DNA from: Flammeovirgaceae bacterium UBA5008
Lineage (GTDB): Bacteria > Bacteroidota > Bacteroidia > Cytophagales > Cyclobacteriaceae
Direction: 5' to 3'
Assembly: GCA_002398365.1 (NCBI GenBank)
Contig: DGYK01000063.1
Location: 335,560-399,559, forward strand
Length of the DNA: 64,000 nt
A program made the position numbers and the translations under genes. The notes under the pieces are model-generated. The model saw only the letters and a list, made by a program, of their open reading frames with translations. It was not told the origin of the DNA and searched no databases. Of the stretch, positions 17,166-27,410 are shown in pieces; the first letter of the stretch is position 1, and each line of letters starts with the position of its first letter.

Positions 17166-17190
17166 TATTAGCGCATCAATTCTATATTTG
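17160..17190 (+). promoter_or_regulatory. promoter of the 17208-19263 operon
   Basis: -33 GTTG (17160-17163), 19-base spacer, -7 TATATTTG (17183-17190), a full consensus match. The -33 lies inside operator C and the -7 abuts operator D. Confidence 0.7.
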
Positions 17191-17203
17191 CAACATAGTT
17201 GCA
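17189..17203. promoter_or_regulatory. Zur-like operator D (TGCAAC-ATA-GTTGCA)
   Basis: Perfect palindrome starting on the last two bases of the -7 element and ending five bases before the ATG at 17208, so it covers the transcription start. Confidence 0.8.
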
Positions 17204-17207
17204 ATAA

Positions 17208-17678
17208 ATGGCGGGAATCAATTACAAACGCAATACCTGGAGCATGGCTTTCGCTTTGCTATTGATATTGGGAGCGCTTCCTATTTCCGCCTTTGCGCCT
17301 GGATCGGAAGGATGGCAGATGTTCGCACGAGTTCCTTTTAAGTCAACCTACTTTAAAGAAATCAATGAGTATTTCTTAGTGCCCACCTTCACGAAAGAAC
17401 TGCGGGCGCACGAAGGAAAGGAAATGGAACTGCGCGGTCATTTCATTCCCATGGATATGGATGGCAATAATATTGTATTGTCAAAGTTTCCGTATGCGGC
17501 TTGCTTTTTCTGTGGTGGAGCGGGGCCGGAGTCTGTGGCGGAAGTTCAATTCAAAAATAAAAAGCCAAAACTAAAGCCCGATAAGGTAATCTCTATTCGC
17601 GGCAAGCTGCAACTCAATGGCACCGACATCAATCACCTCAATTTCATTTTAAAAGATGCTGAACTGATACAACCATGA
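17208..17678 (+). CDS. exported OB-fold/DUF3299-like protein of the zinc-type operon
   Basis: 156 residues with an N-terminal signal or anchor (about residues 12-30, ending ISAFA). The conserved-looking core ELRGHFIPMDMDGNN and the cysteine motif ACFFCGGAGPES recall DUF3299-like OB-fold proteins, which carry a similar membrane-protein-like strand pattern and a Cys-rich loop. CFFC could bind a metal. It is the first gene of an operon under operators C and D, overlaps the next gene by four bases (ATGA), and precedes the COG0523 GTPase. A periplasmic role in zinc handling is inferred from context only. Confidence 0.72.
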   Translation: MAGINYKRNTWSMAFALLLILGALPISAFAPGSEGWQMFARVPFKSTYFKEINEYFLVPTFTKELRAHEGKEMELRGHFIPMDMDGNNIVLSKFPYAACFFCGGAGPESVAEVQFKNKKPKLKPDKVISIRGKLQLNGTDINHLNFILKDAELIQP

Positions 17679-18054
17679 ATTGGAAAGCAACGATACTGGG
17701 AATGTCGCTGATAGCAATGGCGTGTAGCACCTCCAAAGAAAATGAAATGTGGAAGGAAGCGGCCGTGCTACATCACATGTCGTATCTCATTTCAAAAGAA
17801 ATTGTAATCGATCTGGCCGAACTGAAAAGAATGAACCTAATTCAAGATTCAGTCCAAGCCATTGCTGCCGACTTTGAAACGTGGCAATCCAACCAGGTGG
17901 AAGTTCCCGGCTACGAATTGTCGGAGCATACACACGATCATTCATCCCACACGGCAGTAGAACTTACCGCACAACAAATGCTCGAGCTGCAAAAAGCCCT
18001 TCAGTCACAATTGGAATCGATCCGCACACGAATTAAAAATTTAAAAAATACACG

Positions 18055-18058
<4 letters not shown>
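17675..18058 (+). CDS. His-containing lipoprotein of the zinc-type operon
   Basis: 127 residues. Lipoprotein signal with the lipobox IAMAC (Cys17). The mature part is helical, with a central ELSEHTHDHSSH segment that could bind zinc, followed by a long amphipathic helix (QQMLELQKALQSQLESIRTRI). It overlaps its neighbours by four bases on each side (ATGA at 17675 and at 18055), so translation of the three genes is coupled. I do not recognise the family. A periplasmic zinc-binding or sensing role is plausible but unproven. Confidence 0.75.
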
Positions 18059-19259
<1,201 letters not shown>

Positions 19260-19263
<4 letters not shown>

Positions 19264-19616
19264 TCAACAATATCCGAGTACTTGAACTTGGATATGATAT
19301 AATATAGGAAGTTGAAAGACAGAGCGTCTTCTTCTTCCTTCTCAGCTGGTTTCTCTACTTTGGCCTTTGCAGGCTGCTTGGTCACTGTCTGTTCACGATT
19401 CACCACCGCTCCATGGGGGCGTTGCTGGTGCTCGGACGACTCCAATAACAAGGTTTTATCCTCGTTCAAGTTGAGTTCGGGGTGGCTGTTAAGCTCTCTG
19501 ATCTCTACTTCCGTAGGATCAGTAACGGGGGAATGTTCCTGCGCCTGGGCAGAAAAAACCAACATCGCACAGAATGCGAAGACCGTAAAAAACAGATGTG
19601 TGAATTTTTGATTCAT
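19260..19616 (-). CDS. small secreted protein with conserved-looking C terminus
   Basis: 118 residues with a signal peptide (cleavage near FSAQAQ, residue 26), a low-complexity, charged middle (KAKVEKPAEKEEED) and a hydrophobic, well-ordered end ALSFNFLYYIISKFKYSDIVD. I recall similar endings on short secreted proteins in other Bacteroidota, which suggests the tail is the functional part; this is memory, not a search. The last four bases overlap the GTPase gene. Function unknown. Confidence 0.72.
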
Positions 19617-19757
19617 AAACCGCTCTTTTCCTTACGAACCTTGAGTACTTTTGGTTTCGGATACGCAAAATAGAAAAAAAAACGGTTATTCCATCATTCG
19701 GAGCCACTGAAACTGATTGTGTATACCGATTGCAACCAATTAACGCCATTTAACCTG

Positions 19758-20093
19758 ATGAGCATTTCATGGGATGATTTTTCAAAAGTAGACCTTCGGG
19801 CCGGCACAATCATCAAAGCAGAGCCATTTGAAGGGGTTAAAAAGCCTGCGATCAAGCTGTGGATTGACCTAGGTCCGGAACTGGGCACTAAAAAATCAAG
19901 TGCTCAAATTACTCATCTTTATCAACCTGCCGAGCTGATTGGAAAGCAGGTAGTCTGTGTCGTCAATTTTCCGCCCAAGCAAATCGCCACCTTTATTTCA
20001 GAGGTTTTGGTAACCGGATTTCCCAACGAAAACGGACATGTGGTGCTTACGACACTTGATAAACAAGTACCCAATGGAGCAAGGTTATTCTAA
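19758..20093 (+). CDS. csaA: CsaA-like tRNA-binding domain protein
   Basis: 111 residues from ATG 19758; this start matches the family's usual length of about 110, whereas the reading frame opens earlier at 19719. Almost the entire protein is one EMAP/Trbp OB-fold domain: KVDLRAGTIIKAEPFEGV, the ALKLWIDLG-type strand, KKSSAQIT and the signature VVCVVNFPPKQIATF. CsaA is a dimeric tRNA-binding protein with reported chaperone activity in protein export. It lies 25 bases before the MurF-Alr gene. Confidence 0.9.
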   Translation: MSISWDDFSKVDLRAGTIIKAEPFEGVKKPAIKLWIDLGPELGTKKSSAQITHLYQPAELIGKQVVCVVNFPPKQIATFISEVLVTGFPNENGHVVLTTLDKQVPNGARLF

Positions 20094-20118
20094 TCAGTTG
20101 GCGCACTAACCCAAATCC

Positions 20119-22554
20119 ATGCAATTCTCGCAACTCGAATCCATCACATCCGGTAAAATCATTCAGCTTTCGCAGGATCGCAAAATCTCGTATTTGATTA
20201 CCGACAGTCGAAAACCGATGATTGCGGAAGAGGCCGTGTTTTTTGCCCTTACGGGAAAACGGAACGATGGCCATCAGTACATTCAACAATTATACAATCT
20301 GGGCATTCGACAGTTTGTGGTAGAGAAACCGGTGGATGTTTCGAGTCTTCCATTAGCCAACATTTGTCAAGTGTCCTCTACCCTATTGGCGCTGCAAAGC
20401 ATCGTGGCTCATCATCGATCGGCATTCTCCGTGCCGGTGGTGGGCATTACCGGCAGCAACGGCAAAACCATCATCAAAGAATGGTTGTATCAACTATTGG
20501 AGGGCGACCGAAGTATTGTGAAAAACCCGGGAAGCTACAATTCGCAAATCGGAGTGCCTTTGTCGGTGTGGGCCATTGCACCGCATCATCAAATGGGCAT
20601 TTTTGAAGCGGGCATTTCCACACGCGATGAAATGGCGCAACTTGAAAAAATTATTCAACCCACCCTTGGCATTTTTACAAACATCGGCACGGCACACAAC
20701 GAAGGATTTGAAAATGTTACTGAGAAGATCGAAGAGAAACTAAAGCTCTTCCGAAATGTAACTACACTGATTCATTGTGCCGATCATTCAGACATTGCTC
20801 TACAAATTCAACAACAAAAGATTCCATCACTCAGCTGGGGATTTCATTCTACTGCAGATATCAAAATTGAAAAGAATCTTTCCGGCTATTCTATTCAGTA
20901 TAAAGGAAATTCATTTACTATCGCCCTTCCGTTTGATGACAAAGCCTCTGTCGAAAACTGTTTTCATTGCATCAGCTTGTTGTTGCACTTAGGTTATGCC
21001 GCATCGGCCATTCAACAAAAAGTGAATTTGCTGCGCGCCATCCCCATGCGGTTGGAATTAAAACAAGGCGTAAACCGATGCCAACTCATCGATGATACCT
21101 ACAACAATGATGTGGCCGGTTTAAAAATCAGCTTAGACTTTTTGAATGGCCAACAAAAGAAAAAGAAAACCGTCATCCTTTCGGATATCTTACAATCCGG
21201 ATTAACTGAAAATGAATTGATCGATCAGGTTTCTTTACTATTGAAGAGCTATCCACTTTATCAATTCATTGGAATCGGACCCGTTTTATCCGCACACCAA
21301 AAACAACTTTCGCTGAGCGGTAAAAGTCATTTTTATCCTTCTGCCGAAGTTTTCCTTCAAAACTTAGATACGGCTCAATTCGAAGATGAACTGATTTTGG
21401 TAAAAGGAGCGCGCGCCTTTCAATTTGAAAAGATTGTCAGTCGCTTGCAGCGAAAGATTCATGGCACGGTGATGGAAATCGATTTGAATAAAATGGTGAA
21501 CAACCTGAATTATTTCAAATCGCAGTTGCGCCCCGGAGTAAAACTGATGGCCATGGTAAAGGCATTTGCCTATGGCAGCGGCAGCGAAGAGGTGGCCAAT
21601 CTCTTGCAGTTTCATCAGGTGGATTATTTGGGCGTAGCCTATACCGATGAGGGTGTGGACTTACGAAAAAATAATATATCCTTACCAATCATGGTGATGA
21701 ATCCGGCCGAAGAAAATTTTCATTCGTTGCTGGCGTTCTCGTTGGAACCCGCCATCTATAATTTAAAAATGCTCACCGCCTTTTGCCACTTCACCGAAGG
21801 CAAACAAGCGAGCATTCACCTAGAAGTAGATACCGGCATGCATCGGTTAGGTTTTGATGAGTCAGATTTACCTGCCATCATTTCGTTGCTGCGCACGAAT
21901 CCCCAGCTAAAAATTGCCAGTGTATTTTCGCATTTGGCTGGGGCCGATGAATCGGTACATGATGGATTCTCGAAAGAGCAGTTCGAAAAATTTACTCGTT
22001 TTTACGAGGGACTTTCGAAAGCGTTGAACATTCGTCCGTTGCGGCATATTCTCAACTCGCCCGGCATTTTACGTTTTCCGGATTTTCAATTGGACATGGT
22101 GCGGTTAGGGATCGGACTGTATGGTGTTAATCCGACTGAGCAAGAATTCAATCAACTCGTGCCGGTAGCCACGTTGAAAACGATCATTTCACAAATCAAA
22201 ACCATCAAAGCAGGCGAAACCATTGGCTATGGCCGAAAAGGAAAGGCGTCCACTGAAATGAAGATGGCCACCATTGCGATTGGTTATGCCGATGGCTTTA
22301 GTCGCAGCTTTAGCCAAGGGAAAGGACTGGTGTTGGTGCGTGGAAAAAAAGTGCCTGTGGTCGGCAATGTGTGCATGGACATGACGATGATTGATGTAAC
22401 GGGAACGGATGCCCAAGAAGGCGATGAAGTGATTCTATTTGGACCTGATTTGCCATTGCAGGAAGTGGCACAGCGCATTCAAACCATTCCGTACGAAATT
22501 CTCACCAACACGAGCGAGCGTGTAAAGCGAGTATTCTTTGCCGAAAGCATTTAG
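20119..22554 (+). CDS. bifunctional MurF / alanine racemase
   Basis: 811 residues. Residues 1-450 are MurF-like (UDP-MurNAc-tripeptide:D-Ala-D-Ala ligase): ATP loop TGSNGKT at 111-117, EAGISTRDEM and DDTYNNDVAG. Residues about 455-811 are a fold-type III alanine racemase: PLP lysine Lys481 in MVKAFAYGSG, the second catalytic tyrosine Tyr723 in GYADG and the NVCMDM motif. This fusion is characteristic of Bacteroidota and couples D-Ala formation to peptidoglycan precursor assembly in the cytoplasm. Both halves carry the residues needed for activity by eye, although fused MurF halves have been questioned in some species. Confidence 0.95.
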   Translation: MQFSQLESITSGKIIQLSQDRKISYLITDSRKPMIAEEAVFFALTGKRNDGHQYIQQLYNLGIRQFVVEKPVDVSSLPLANICQVSSTLLALQSIVAHHRSAFSVPVVGITGSNGKTIIKEWLYQLLEGDRSIVKNPGSYNSQIGVPLSVWAIAPHHQMGIFEAGISTRDEMAQLEKIIQPTLGIFTNIGTAHNEGFENVTEKIEEKLKLFRNVTTLIHCADHSDIALQIQQQKIPSLSWGFHSTADIKIEKNLSGYSIQYKGNSFTIALPFDDKASVENCFHCISLLLHLGYAASAIQQKVNLLRAIPMRLELKQGVNRCQLIDDTYNNDVAGLKISLDFLNGQQKKKKTVILSDILQSGLTENELIDQVSLLLKSYPLYQFIGIGPVLSAHQKQLSLSGKSHFYPSAEVFLQNLDTAQFEDELILVKGARAFQFEKIVSRLQRKIHGTVMEIDLNKMVNNLNYFKSQLRPGVKLMAMVKAFAYGSGSEEVANLLQFHQVDYLGVAYTDEGVDLRKNNISLPIMVMNPAEENFHSLLAFSLEPAIYNLKMLTAFCHFTEGKQASIHLEVDTGMHRLGFDESDLPAIISLLRTNPQLKIASVFSHLAGADESVHDGFSKEQFEKFTRFYEGLSKALNIRPLRHILNSPGILRFPDFQLDMVRLGIGLYGVNPTEQEFNQLVPVATLKTIISQIKTIKAGETIGYGRKGKASTEMKMATIAIGYADGFSRSFSQGKGLVLVRGKKVPVVGNVCMDMTMIDVTGTDAQEGDEVILFGPDLPLQEVAQRIQTIPYEILTNTSERVKRVFFAESI

Positions 22555-22712
22555 CCACAACCCAAATTCTTTTTCAGATCACGTTGAGGCAATCCACCAA
22601 AGTCAAATGGCTTTTCCGGTTCTTCCGGAGTTGTTGGCGCAACTTTTTTCTCGAGCTCCGCTTTTGGTTCCTTCTTTTTCGGTGTCTTATCTTTTATTTC
22701 TCCTTCTTCCAT
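22551..22712 (-). CDS. 53-residue charged protein ending NLGCG
   Basis: ATG at 22712 to TAA at 22551 gives 53 residues. The first 33 are Lys/Glu/Pro-rich and probably disordered. The end, FDFGGLPQRDLKKNLGCG, looks like a conserved short motif with a cysteine second from last; I recall similar tails in small Bacteroidota proteins, without a search. It starts 19 bases inside the glycosyltransferase 3' end, suggesting translational coupling, and overlaps the convergent MurF-Alr stop by four bases. No function known. Confidence 0.65.
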   Translation of the reverse strand: MEEGEIKDKTPKKKEPKAELEKKVAPTTPEEPEKPFDFGGLPQRDLKKNLGCG

Positions 22713-23857
22713 TCAAACAAGTTAACGAATTGCTCTGACAATATTTTGCGAGAGAATTTTCGTTCGGCTAAGGCACGGGCAGCTTGTTGATATTGCTGCA
22801 ACATTTTTTCATCGGCCAGGAAAGGCTTGATCTTTACAACGAAATCCAATGGATTATTCGGGTCAACCGAAAAACCACAGCGCGCCTCTTCAATTTCGCG
22901 GGCAATCCATCCTCCAAAATTGGTAACGATAAGTTTGCCTGCGGCCAAGCCGTCAAAGAATTTATTGGGCGAACCGGTCTCTAACACCGGCAATCTTTTG
23001 TACGATACAAAACACACATCCGTAGCATCCATCACTTTCAAAACACCCGAACGATCTTGAAAGTCGATGAACGTAAGGTTTTGCAATTGCAGATGCTTCG
23101 CATTGTTCTCCAATCGTTCGCGTAAAGCGCCTTCACCACAAATCACAAACTGAATGGGCAACGATGCCTTGCGGCAACTGTTCGCACACTCAATCAGGTA
23201 ATCGAGTCCGTTGGCCAAGCCAATTGCTCCGATATAAGATACTACCAACTTCTGTTTGCCTTCCGAATAAATCGGTTGATAAAAATCACAGTCGGCAAAG
23301 TTGGGAATGTTATAAACCTTCTTATTTGGTACGATGGCTTGAATAGAAGATTGAATGGCGGGTGATAACCCTACGATGGCATTTGCCGATTGATAAATCT
23401 TTTTTTCTACCCAATAGAGAAACTGCTTTAAGAAGTGATTTTTGATAAATCCCATTTGTATGGGAGCCTCGGGCCATAAATCACCCACTTCGAAGATAAA
23501 AGGTACACCTCTGCGCCACTTTAGCCACATGGCGGTGATACCCACCGTTAAGGGCACCGATATGGCATAGCAGTAGTCGATTTTACCCAACTTTTCCGAT
23601 TGTGCGATGGAGGCCAGCATGAATCGAACGAATGAGGCGATTCGCTGAAAAAAGCCATACTTATTATCGTATGGAATAGGCAAATAATGGATGGTTATCT
23701 GCTCATAAACCTCAGAATAAGCCTTTTTTTGATTGGTAGCGGTAATAACAATCACCTCTGCCTGCCGATCAATCAGTGCCTTTGCCAGATAATAGGACCG
23801 GATAGCTCCTCCGCTGACAGGTGTTTTAAAGTGCTGGTGTAGTAGTAATACTCTCAC
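22694..23857 (-). CDS. family 4 glycosyltransferase (WbuB-like)
   Basis: 387 residues from a GTG at 23857. The reading frame continues to an ATG at 23995, but the extra 46 residues look non-homologous, while VRVLLLHQHFKTPVSGGAIR is the typical GT4 start. The N-terminal Rossmann half includes the FIFEVGDLWPEAP segment. The C-terminal half has VSYIGAIGLANGLDYLIE, VICGEGALRERL and the E-x7-E region near VLETGSPNKFFDGLAAG. WbuB-type enzymes transfer sugars such as L-fucosamine in surface polysaccharides. No other polysaccharide genes are adjacent except the small 22551 ORF. Confidence 0.85.
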   Translation of the reverse strand: MRVLLLHQHFKTPVSGGAIRSYYLAKALIDRQAEVIVITATNQKKAYSEVYEQITIHYLPIPYDNKYGFFQRIASFVRFMLASIAQSEKLGKIDYCYAISVPLTVGITAMWLKWRRGVPFIFEVGDLWPEAPIQMGFIKNHFLKQFLYWVEKKIYQSANAIVGLSPAIQSSIQAIVPNKKVYNIPNFADCDFYQPIYSEGKQKLVVSYIGAIGLANGLDYLIECANSCRKASLPIQFVICGEGALRERLENNAKHLQLQNLTFIDFQDRSGVLKVMDATDVCFVSYKRLPVLETGSPNKFFDGLAAGKLIVTNFGGWIAREIEEARCGFSVDPNNPLDFVVKIKPFLADEKMLQQYQQAARALAERKFSRKILSEQFVNLFEWKKEK

Positions 23858-24009
23858 GATGGGAAGAAATGGCGCAAAAATGCCTCTATTTTTCTTCGAT
23901 TTACTAATAAAAGTTACTTCTACATTATGTTTTCGTGAATAGCATCTTTCTGACAATAACCTACCACACTTATTTGCGTTCTTTGTAGAAGACAACCACT
24001 AATTGTCCT

Positions 24010-24207
24010 ATGAAACAATCTCCGAAGTTGGCCATCCTCCAAAGTTTGGATGCGATGGACAAGATGCAAATGGAAGAAGTTTTGAATTATATCAAAACCA
24101 TCCTCCATCAGCCTGAACCGGATTACAGCGCCTTCAAAAAAGAGGCGATGAAAGAAATCCGCCAGGCATTGCGCAAGGGTAAAAAGGGGCTTCAGCTAGC
24201 CGCTTAA
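24010..24207 (+). CDS. 65-residue helical protein
   Basis: 65 residues, no signal peptide. Two amphipathic helices are likely: LAILQSLDAMDKMQMEEVLNY and a Lys-rich C-terminal helix (EAMKEIRQALRKGKK). The composition and size resemble antitoxins or small adaptor proteins, but there is no partner toxin gene beside it. It stands alone between the divergent glycosyltransferase and the hairpin at 24231-24252. I do not recognise the family. Confidence 0.6.
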   Translation: MKQSPKLAILQSLDAMDKMQMEEVLNYIKTILHQPEPDYSAFKKEAMKEIRQALRKGKKGLQLAA

Positions 24208-24230
24208 AAAGCAACCACCCAGTTGTGATA

Positions 24231-24252
24231 CAGGCTTCCGTTACGAAGCCTG
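24231..24252. terminator. hairpin between convergent genes
   Basis: Perfect 8-base stem CAGGCTTC / GAAGCCTG with a 6-base loop. It lies between the convergent 24207 and 24282 ends. There is no T-run on either side, so termination may be inefficient. Confidence 0.5.
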
Positions 24253-24281
24253 CATGAAATCTTCACCCCAAATTTTTCTGA

Positions 24282-26810
24282 TTAGCGCCCTACCATAAAC
24301 ACCGCATTAGAGAAAATCATTTTGCCATTCTCCCAGAAATTGCGGAACAATGGATTGTCTACCAAATAAACCACCTGGCCTTTTCCTTTGTCCTCCACAC
24401 CAAACACGAGTGTGTTCTCCAGCTTCTTGTTGATTTTCGTTCCGGCAAATCCAATCAATGGCTTTTGCTTTCCTTTCAAAATGCCCACGTTCCAGCCTTT
24501 CGATAAATAGCTGTAGTGCAATCCCGAAGTGCGCAAAGAATAATACGTGTCGTTCAATCCGAAGGCGAGCGGATGTGATTTGTCCATGGTCACTTTATAA
24601 ATCGCACCAAAAATAGAGTTGCCCAGTTCTTTCCGTTCAGCATCACCAAATTTGATGGGTCCTTCTTTTTCACGAAGCTCCTTCTCTTCTTTTTCGGCTT
24701 TGCTTTTCAAGTCATCGCTGGAAAATTCTTTCAAACCGAAGCCTTTCTTTTCAGCAAAGGAAGAAGTGGCTCCTGCTATTAAAATCAAACGACCTCCATC
24801 GCCTACCCACCGATCAATCATAGAAACTGTCCCTTCATCAAACAGACGATAGTTGCCATCGGGAATGACCAACACATCGTATTTCCACAAATCCACATTG
24901 CGGAAGTAGTCGGTGCCGAGGATGGTGACCGGATAGTGAATTTGTTGTTCAAAAAAGTGCCACACCTGTCCGTGATCCAAAGACGAAGTTTGATCGCCTC
25001 CTAACAAGGCTACGCGTGGAGCGCGGATATAACTCACATCAGAAGATCCAAAATCAGCGCCTTTTTCTACGAGCCCCGAGGTAGCTGTATAAATTTTACG
25101 ACCTAAATTTTTGGCGGTGGTCTGCACCAGCAAATCGAAGTCTTCGATGCTTTCGTTATTTCTGCGTGTAACGATGAGTGTGCCCGGTTCAAATTTGTTT
25201 CCATTAGCCGAGAATGGCAACATGGCTTTGCGCACCTTCACGCCTTTCTTCATTAGCGCTCCTAAAAATTCAACATCGGCAATGGTTTGATAGGTAAAAA
25301 GATAAGCATACGGCTTTGCCGCGATGGGCTCTTGGACAATAGCTTTGGGTTGATACGGTTTGCCGACAGCGATTTTTTCGCTTAGAGCAGCTGCTTTCAA
25401 ATCGTAGGCGTAAATCAAATTCCACGCGGTGATGTCGTACGTAAGTGAATCGGTTAGTTTCGAAGTAGGTTCGAACAGTGTTGTCACAAAGCGCCCTTTG
25501 GGTTGGTGAATATTGATGATGATGTCTTCCGCACTTACATTCACATTTCCGGTAGATTGTGTTTGGTAATCAAATCCACGAGTAGGTTTGCTGACAGCCG
25601 GATGGCCAAACTGAATTGCATGGGTGCTAAGCCAATTGGTAAATCGAGCTAACTTATCAGGATTGTTATCGGCTTTGATCACATACGTTTTATAGGGAGC
25701 CGCGGGGCTGTTCACATTCTCTTTGAAAAACTTTTCGAATTCTTCTACCAACCTAGTAGCATTTGTCGAAGTCACTTCCAACGTAGACATGCCGGTGGTG
25801 AAGTGATGCGTCAATCGATCTTTTAATGTCAACGGATCGCCTTCATTAGTAATTACCGAAAGCCCTGCTCCGATACCGCCCTTTTCATACGTCATACCAA
25901 TGGCACCATTGTATGTTGGGTAGGTATCGCCATAGCTTGGGTAATACAAATCAAATCGCTCTTTCGTAAAATACAACCAACCTTGTTCATCAAAATACTT
26001 GGCGTTGCTTTTTCCTATCATCGTTTGAAACTCGCGTTGCCAATTGGAAATCACCTCGTGGTAGGGTTCGGCTGCAGGCGCAAAATAGTAGGGTGAGTTG
26101 TAACCTTGTTCGTGGTAATCCACGTGCACATGGGGCATCCATTGATTGTAAAGTTTAATGCGGGACTGTGACTCAATCTGTGTCTCCCAGGCCCAATCTC
26201 TGTTCAAATCAAATAAGTAATGATTCGCTCTTCCACGCGGCCAAGGCTCTGCATGCTCGCGTGCTTGCGGATCCGCATTAGCCGGAAAGTTTCCATACTG
26301 ATTATAAAAGTTTGCGTAGCGATCTCTTCCATCCGGATTGATACATGGATCCATGATGATGACGGTGTTTTTTAACCATTCCTTGGTTTTGGTGTTGGCC
26401 GGATTTACCAATTCATAGATGGTTTTCATCGCTGCTTCCATCGAGTTGGCTTCGTTGCCGTGCACATTATAACTCAGCCAGAGAATGGCCACTTTCGTGG
26501 AAGGAGTTCCATCTGCCATTCCTGCTCTGCGCAAGTTATCCAAGCGAATTTGTTCCAAATTTTTAAAGTTATCAGGCGATGCAATGATGGCATAAATCAA
26601 CGGACGATGCTCATAGGTTTCACCGTATTGTTTGACAACTACATTTTCGGCTGCATTATCTACATGCTTAAAATAATCGACCATCTGATGGTGGCGGCTA
26701 AACCGGTCGCCCAGTTCATAGCCCAAAAACTGGGCCGGACTTTGCAGGTTGGTCTGTGCGAATGTCAGTGAACTGCTGAATAGGAAAAGGAAGAGTAGCT
26801 TTTTATTCAT
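24282..26810 (-). CDS. secreted M14 zinc carboxypeptidase-family protein
   Basis: 842 residues from ATG 26810, which begins the signal peptide (LLFLFLFSSSLTFAQ); the longer frame from 26864 is rejected. The M14 catalytic domain spans about 25-380: zinc motif HGNE in SYNVHGNEANSMEA, substrate region NPDGRDRY and LNRDWAW, third-ligand His in VHVDYHEQGY, and a candidate catalytic Glu in MTYEKGG. Residues about 550-842 form a class I glutamine-amidotransferase-like domain (YDVLVIPDGNYRLFDEGTV, GGRLILIAGA). The combination is common in secreted Bacteroidota M14 proteins. It probably digests extracellular or periplasmic peptides. Confidence 0.92.
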   Translation of the reverse strand: MNKKLLFLFLFSSSLTFAQTNLQSPAQFLGYELGDRFSRHHQMVDYFKHVDNAAENVVVKQYGETYEHRPLIYAIIASPDNFKNLEQIRLDNLRRAGMADGTPSTKVAILWLSYNVHGNEANSMEAAMKTIYELVNPANTKTKEWLKNTVIIMDPCINPDGRDRYANFYNQYGNFPANADPQAREHAEPWPRGRANHYLFDLNRDWAWETQIESQSRIKLYNQWMPHVHVDYHEQGYNSPYYFAPAAEPYHEVISNWQREFQTMIGKSNAKYFDEQGWLYFTKERFDLYYPSYGDTYPTYNGAIGMTYEKGGIGAGLSVITNEGDPLTLKDRLTHHFTTGMSTLEVTSTNATRLVEEFEKFFKENVNSPAAPYKTYVIKADNNPDKLARFTNWLSTHAIQFGHPAVSKPTRGFDYQTQSTGNVNVSAEDIIINIHQPKGRFVTTLFEPTSKLTDSLTYDITAWNLIYAYDLKAAALSEKIAVGKPYQPKAIVQEPIAAKPYAYLFTYQTIADVEFLGALMKKGVKVRKAMLPFSANGNKFEPGTLIVTRRNNESIEDFDLLVQTTAKNLGRKIYTATSGLVEKGADFGSSDVSYIRAPRVALLGGDQTSSLDHGQVWHFFEQQIHYPVTILGTDYFRNVDLWKYDVLVIPDGNYRLFDEGTVSMIDRWVGDGGRLILIAGATSSFAEKKGFGLKEFSSDDLKSKAEKEEKELREKEGPIKFGDAERKELGNSIFGAIYKVTMDKSHPLAFGLNDTYYSLRTSGLHYSYLSKGWNVGILKGKQKPLIGFAGTKINKKLENTLVFGVEDKGKGQVVYLVDNPLFRNFWENGKMIFSNAVFMVGR

Positions 26811-26891
26811 GATAAAATGTAGGATTTTAAATGGACAACATAGTGCATCCATCCTTTCTGGCAAAACCGATTAGGATAGAGGGTAGAATTT

Positions 26892-27410
26892 TTACATTAA
26901 TCTCTTCAATTGAGGATAGTGGTGAATGATGTGCTCGCGAAAGAAGATAAGCGCATGCTGAATATTCAGTTTGCCGGCACGCACATGCTTATAAATTCTC
27001 CGGTTGATCTGATCATCGTTCACTTTTTCCAAGAGCTGGCGCAATTCTTCGCGTACAGAATCCCATTCTTTCACCAACAGCGAAAGATCTGATGTTTGTG
27101 TTGTATTCTCTACCACCACACGTGGCGCCCGAAATTTGAGTGGCAACCGTTGACTGATAATGAGTCCAATCATTTTAATTTCTTCGAAGATACCCGTGTT
27201 ATCTACTTCGTTGATGGCCAATATTTTCTTTTGAAGGTAGGCTACGGATAATTTTTCGCCCGCAATGAGGTGTGCGATAATCTGATTGATTGACCAGCGG
27301 CCGGGTTGGCTACGGTTTAATTTTTCAACAGGAAGTTGAGCCATTTCATCCAACAATGATCTGCGGCTCGCTTCTAATTCTGAAAATAGTTTATGAAGTT
27401 TTGGGTTCAT
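26892..27410 (-). CDS. DinB-like protein
   Basis: 172 residues, DinB superfamily four-helix protein. The pattern WSINQIIAHLIAGEKLSVAYL gives the first metal-type His. The second metal helix near the C terminus is FFREHIIHHYPQLKRL, with two or three His residues in the canonical spacing. No signal peptide. It lies 81 bases upstream of the M14 gene on the same strand, but nothing links their functions. Confidence 0.85.
   Translation of the reverse strand: MNPKLHKLFSELEASRRSLLDEMAQLPVEKLNRSQPGRWSINQIIAHLIAGEKLSVAYLQKKILAINEVDNTGIFEEIKMIGLIISQRLPLKFRAPRVVVENTTQTSDLSLLVKEWDSVREELRQLLEKVNDDQINRRIYKHVRAGKLNIQHALIFFREHIIHHYPQLKRLM

Noticed and set aside
16981..17166. Minus-strand ORF of 61 codons over operator C
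   Set aside because: No recognisable protein pattern, and it runs through the operator.
20119..22554. MurF-Alr fusion as a novelty
   Set aside because: A known feature of Bacteroidota, not a new architecture.
22694..23995. Glycosyltransferase start at ATG 23995
   Set aside because: The 46 extra residues do not resemble the GT4 N terminus; GTG at 23857 precedes the usual first strand.
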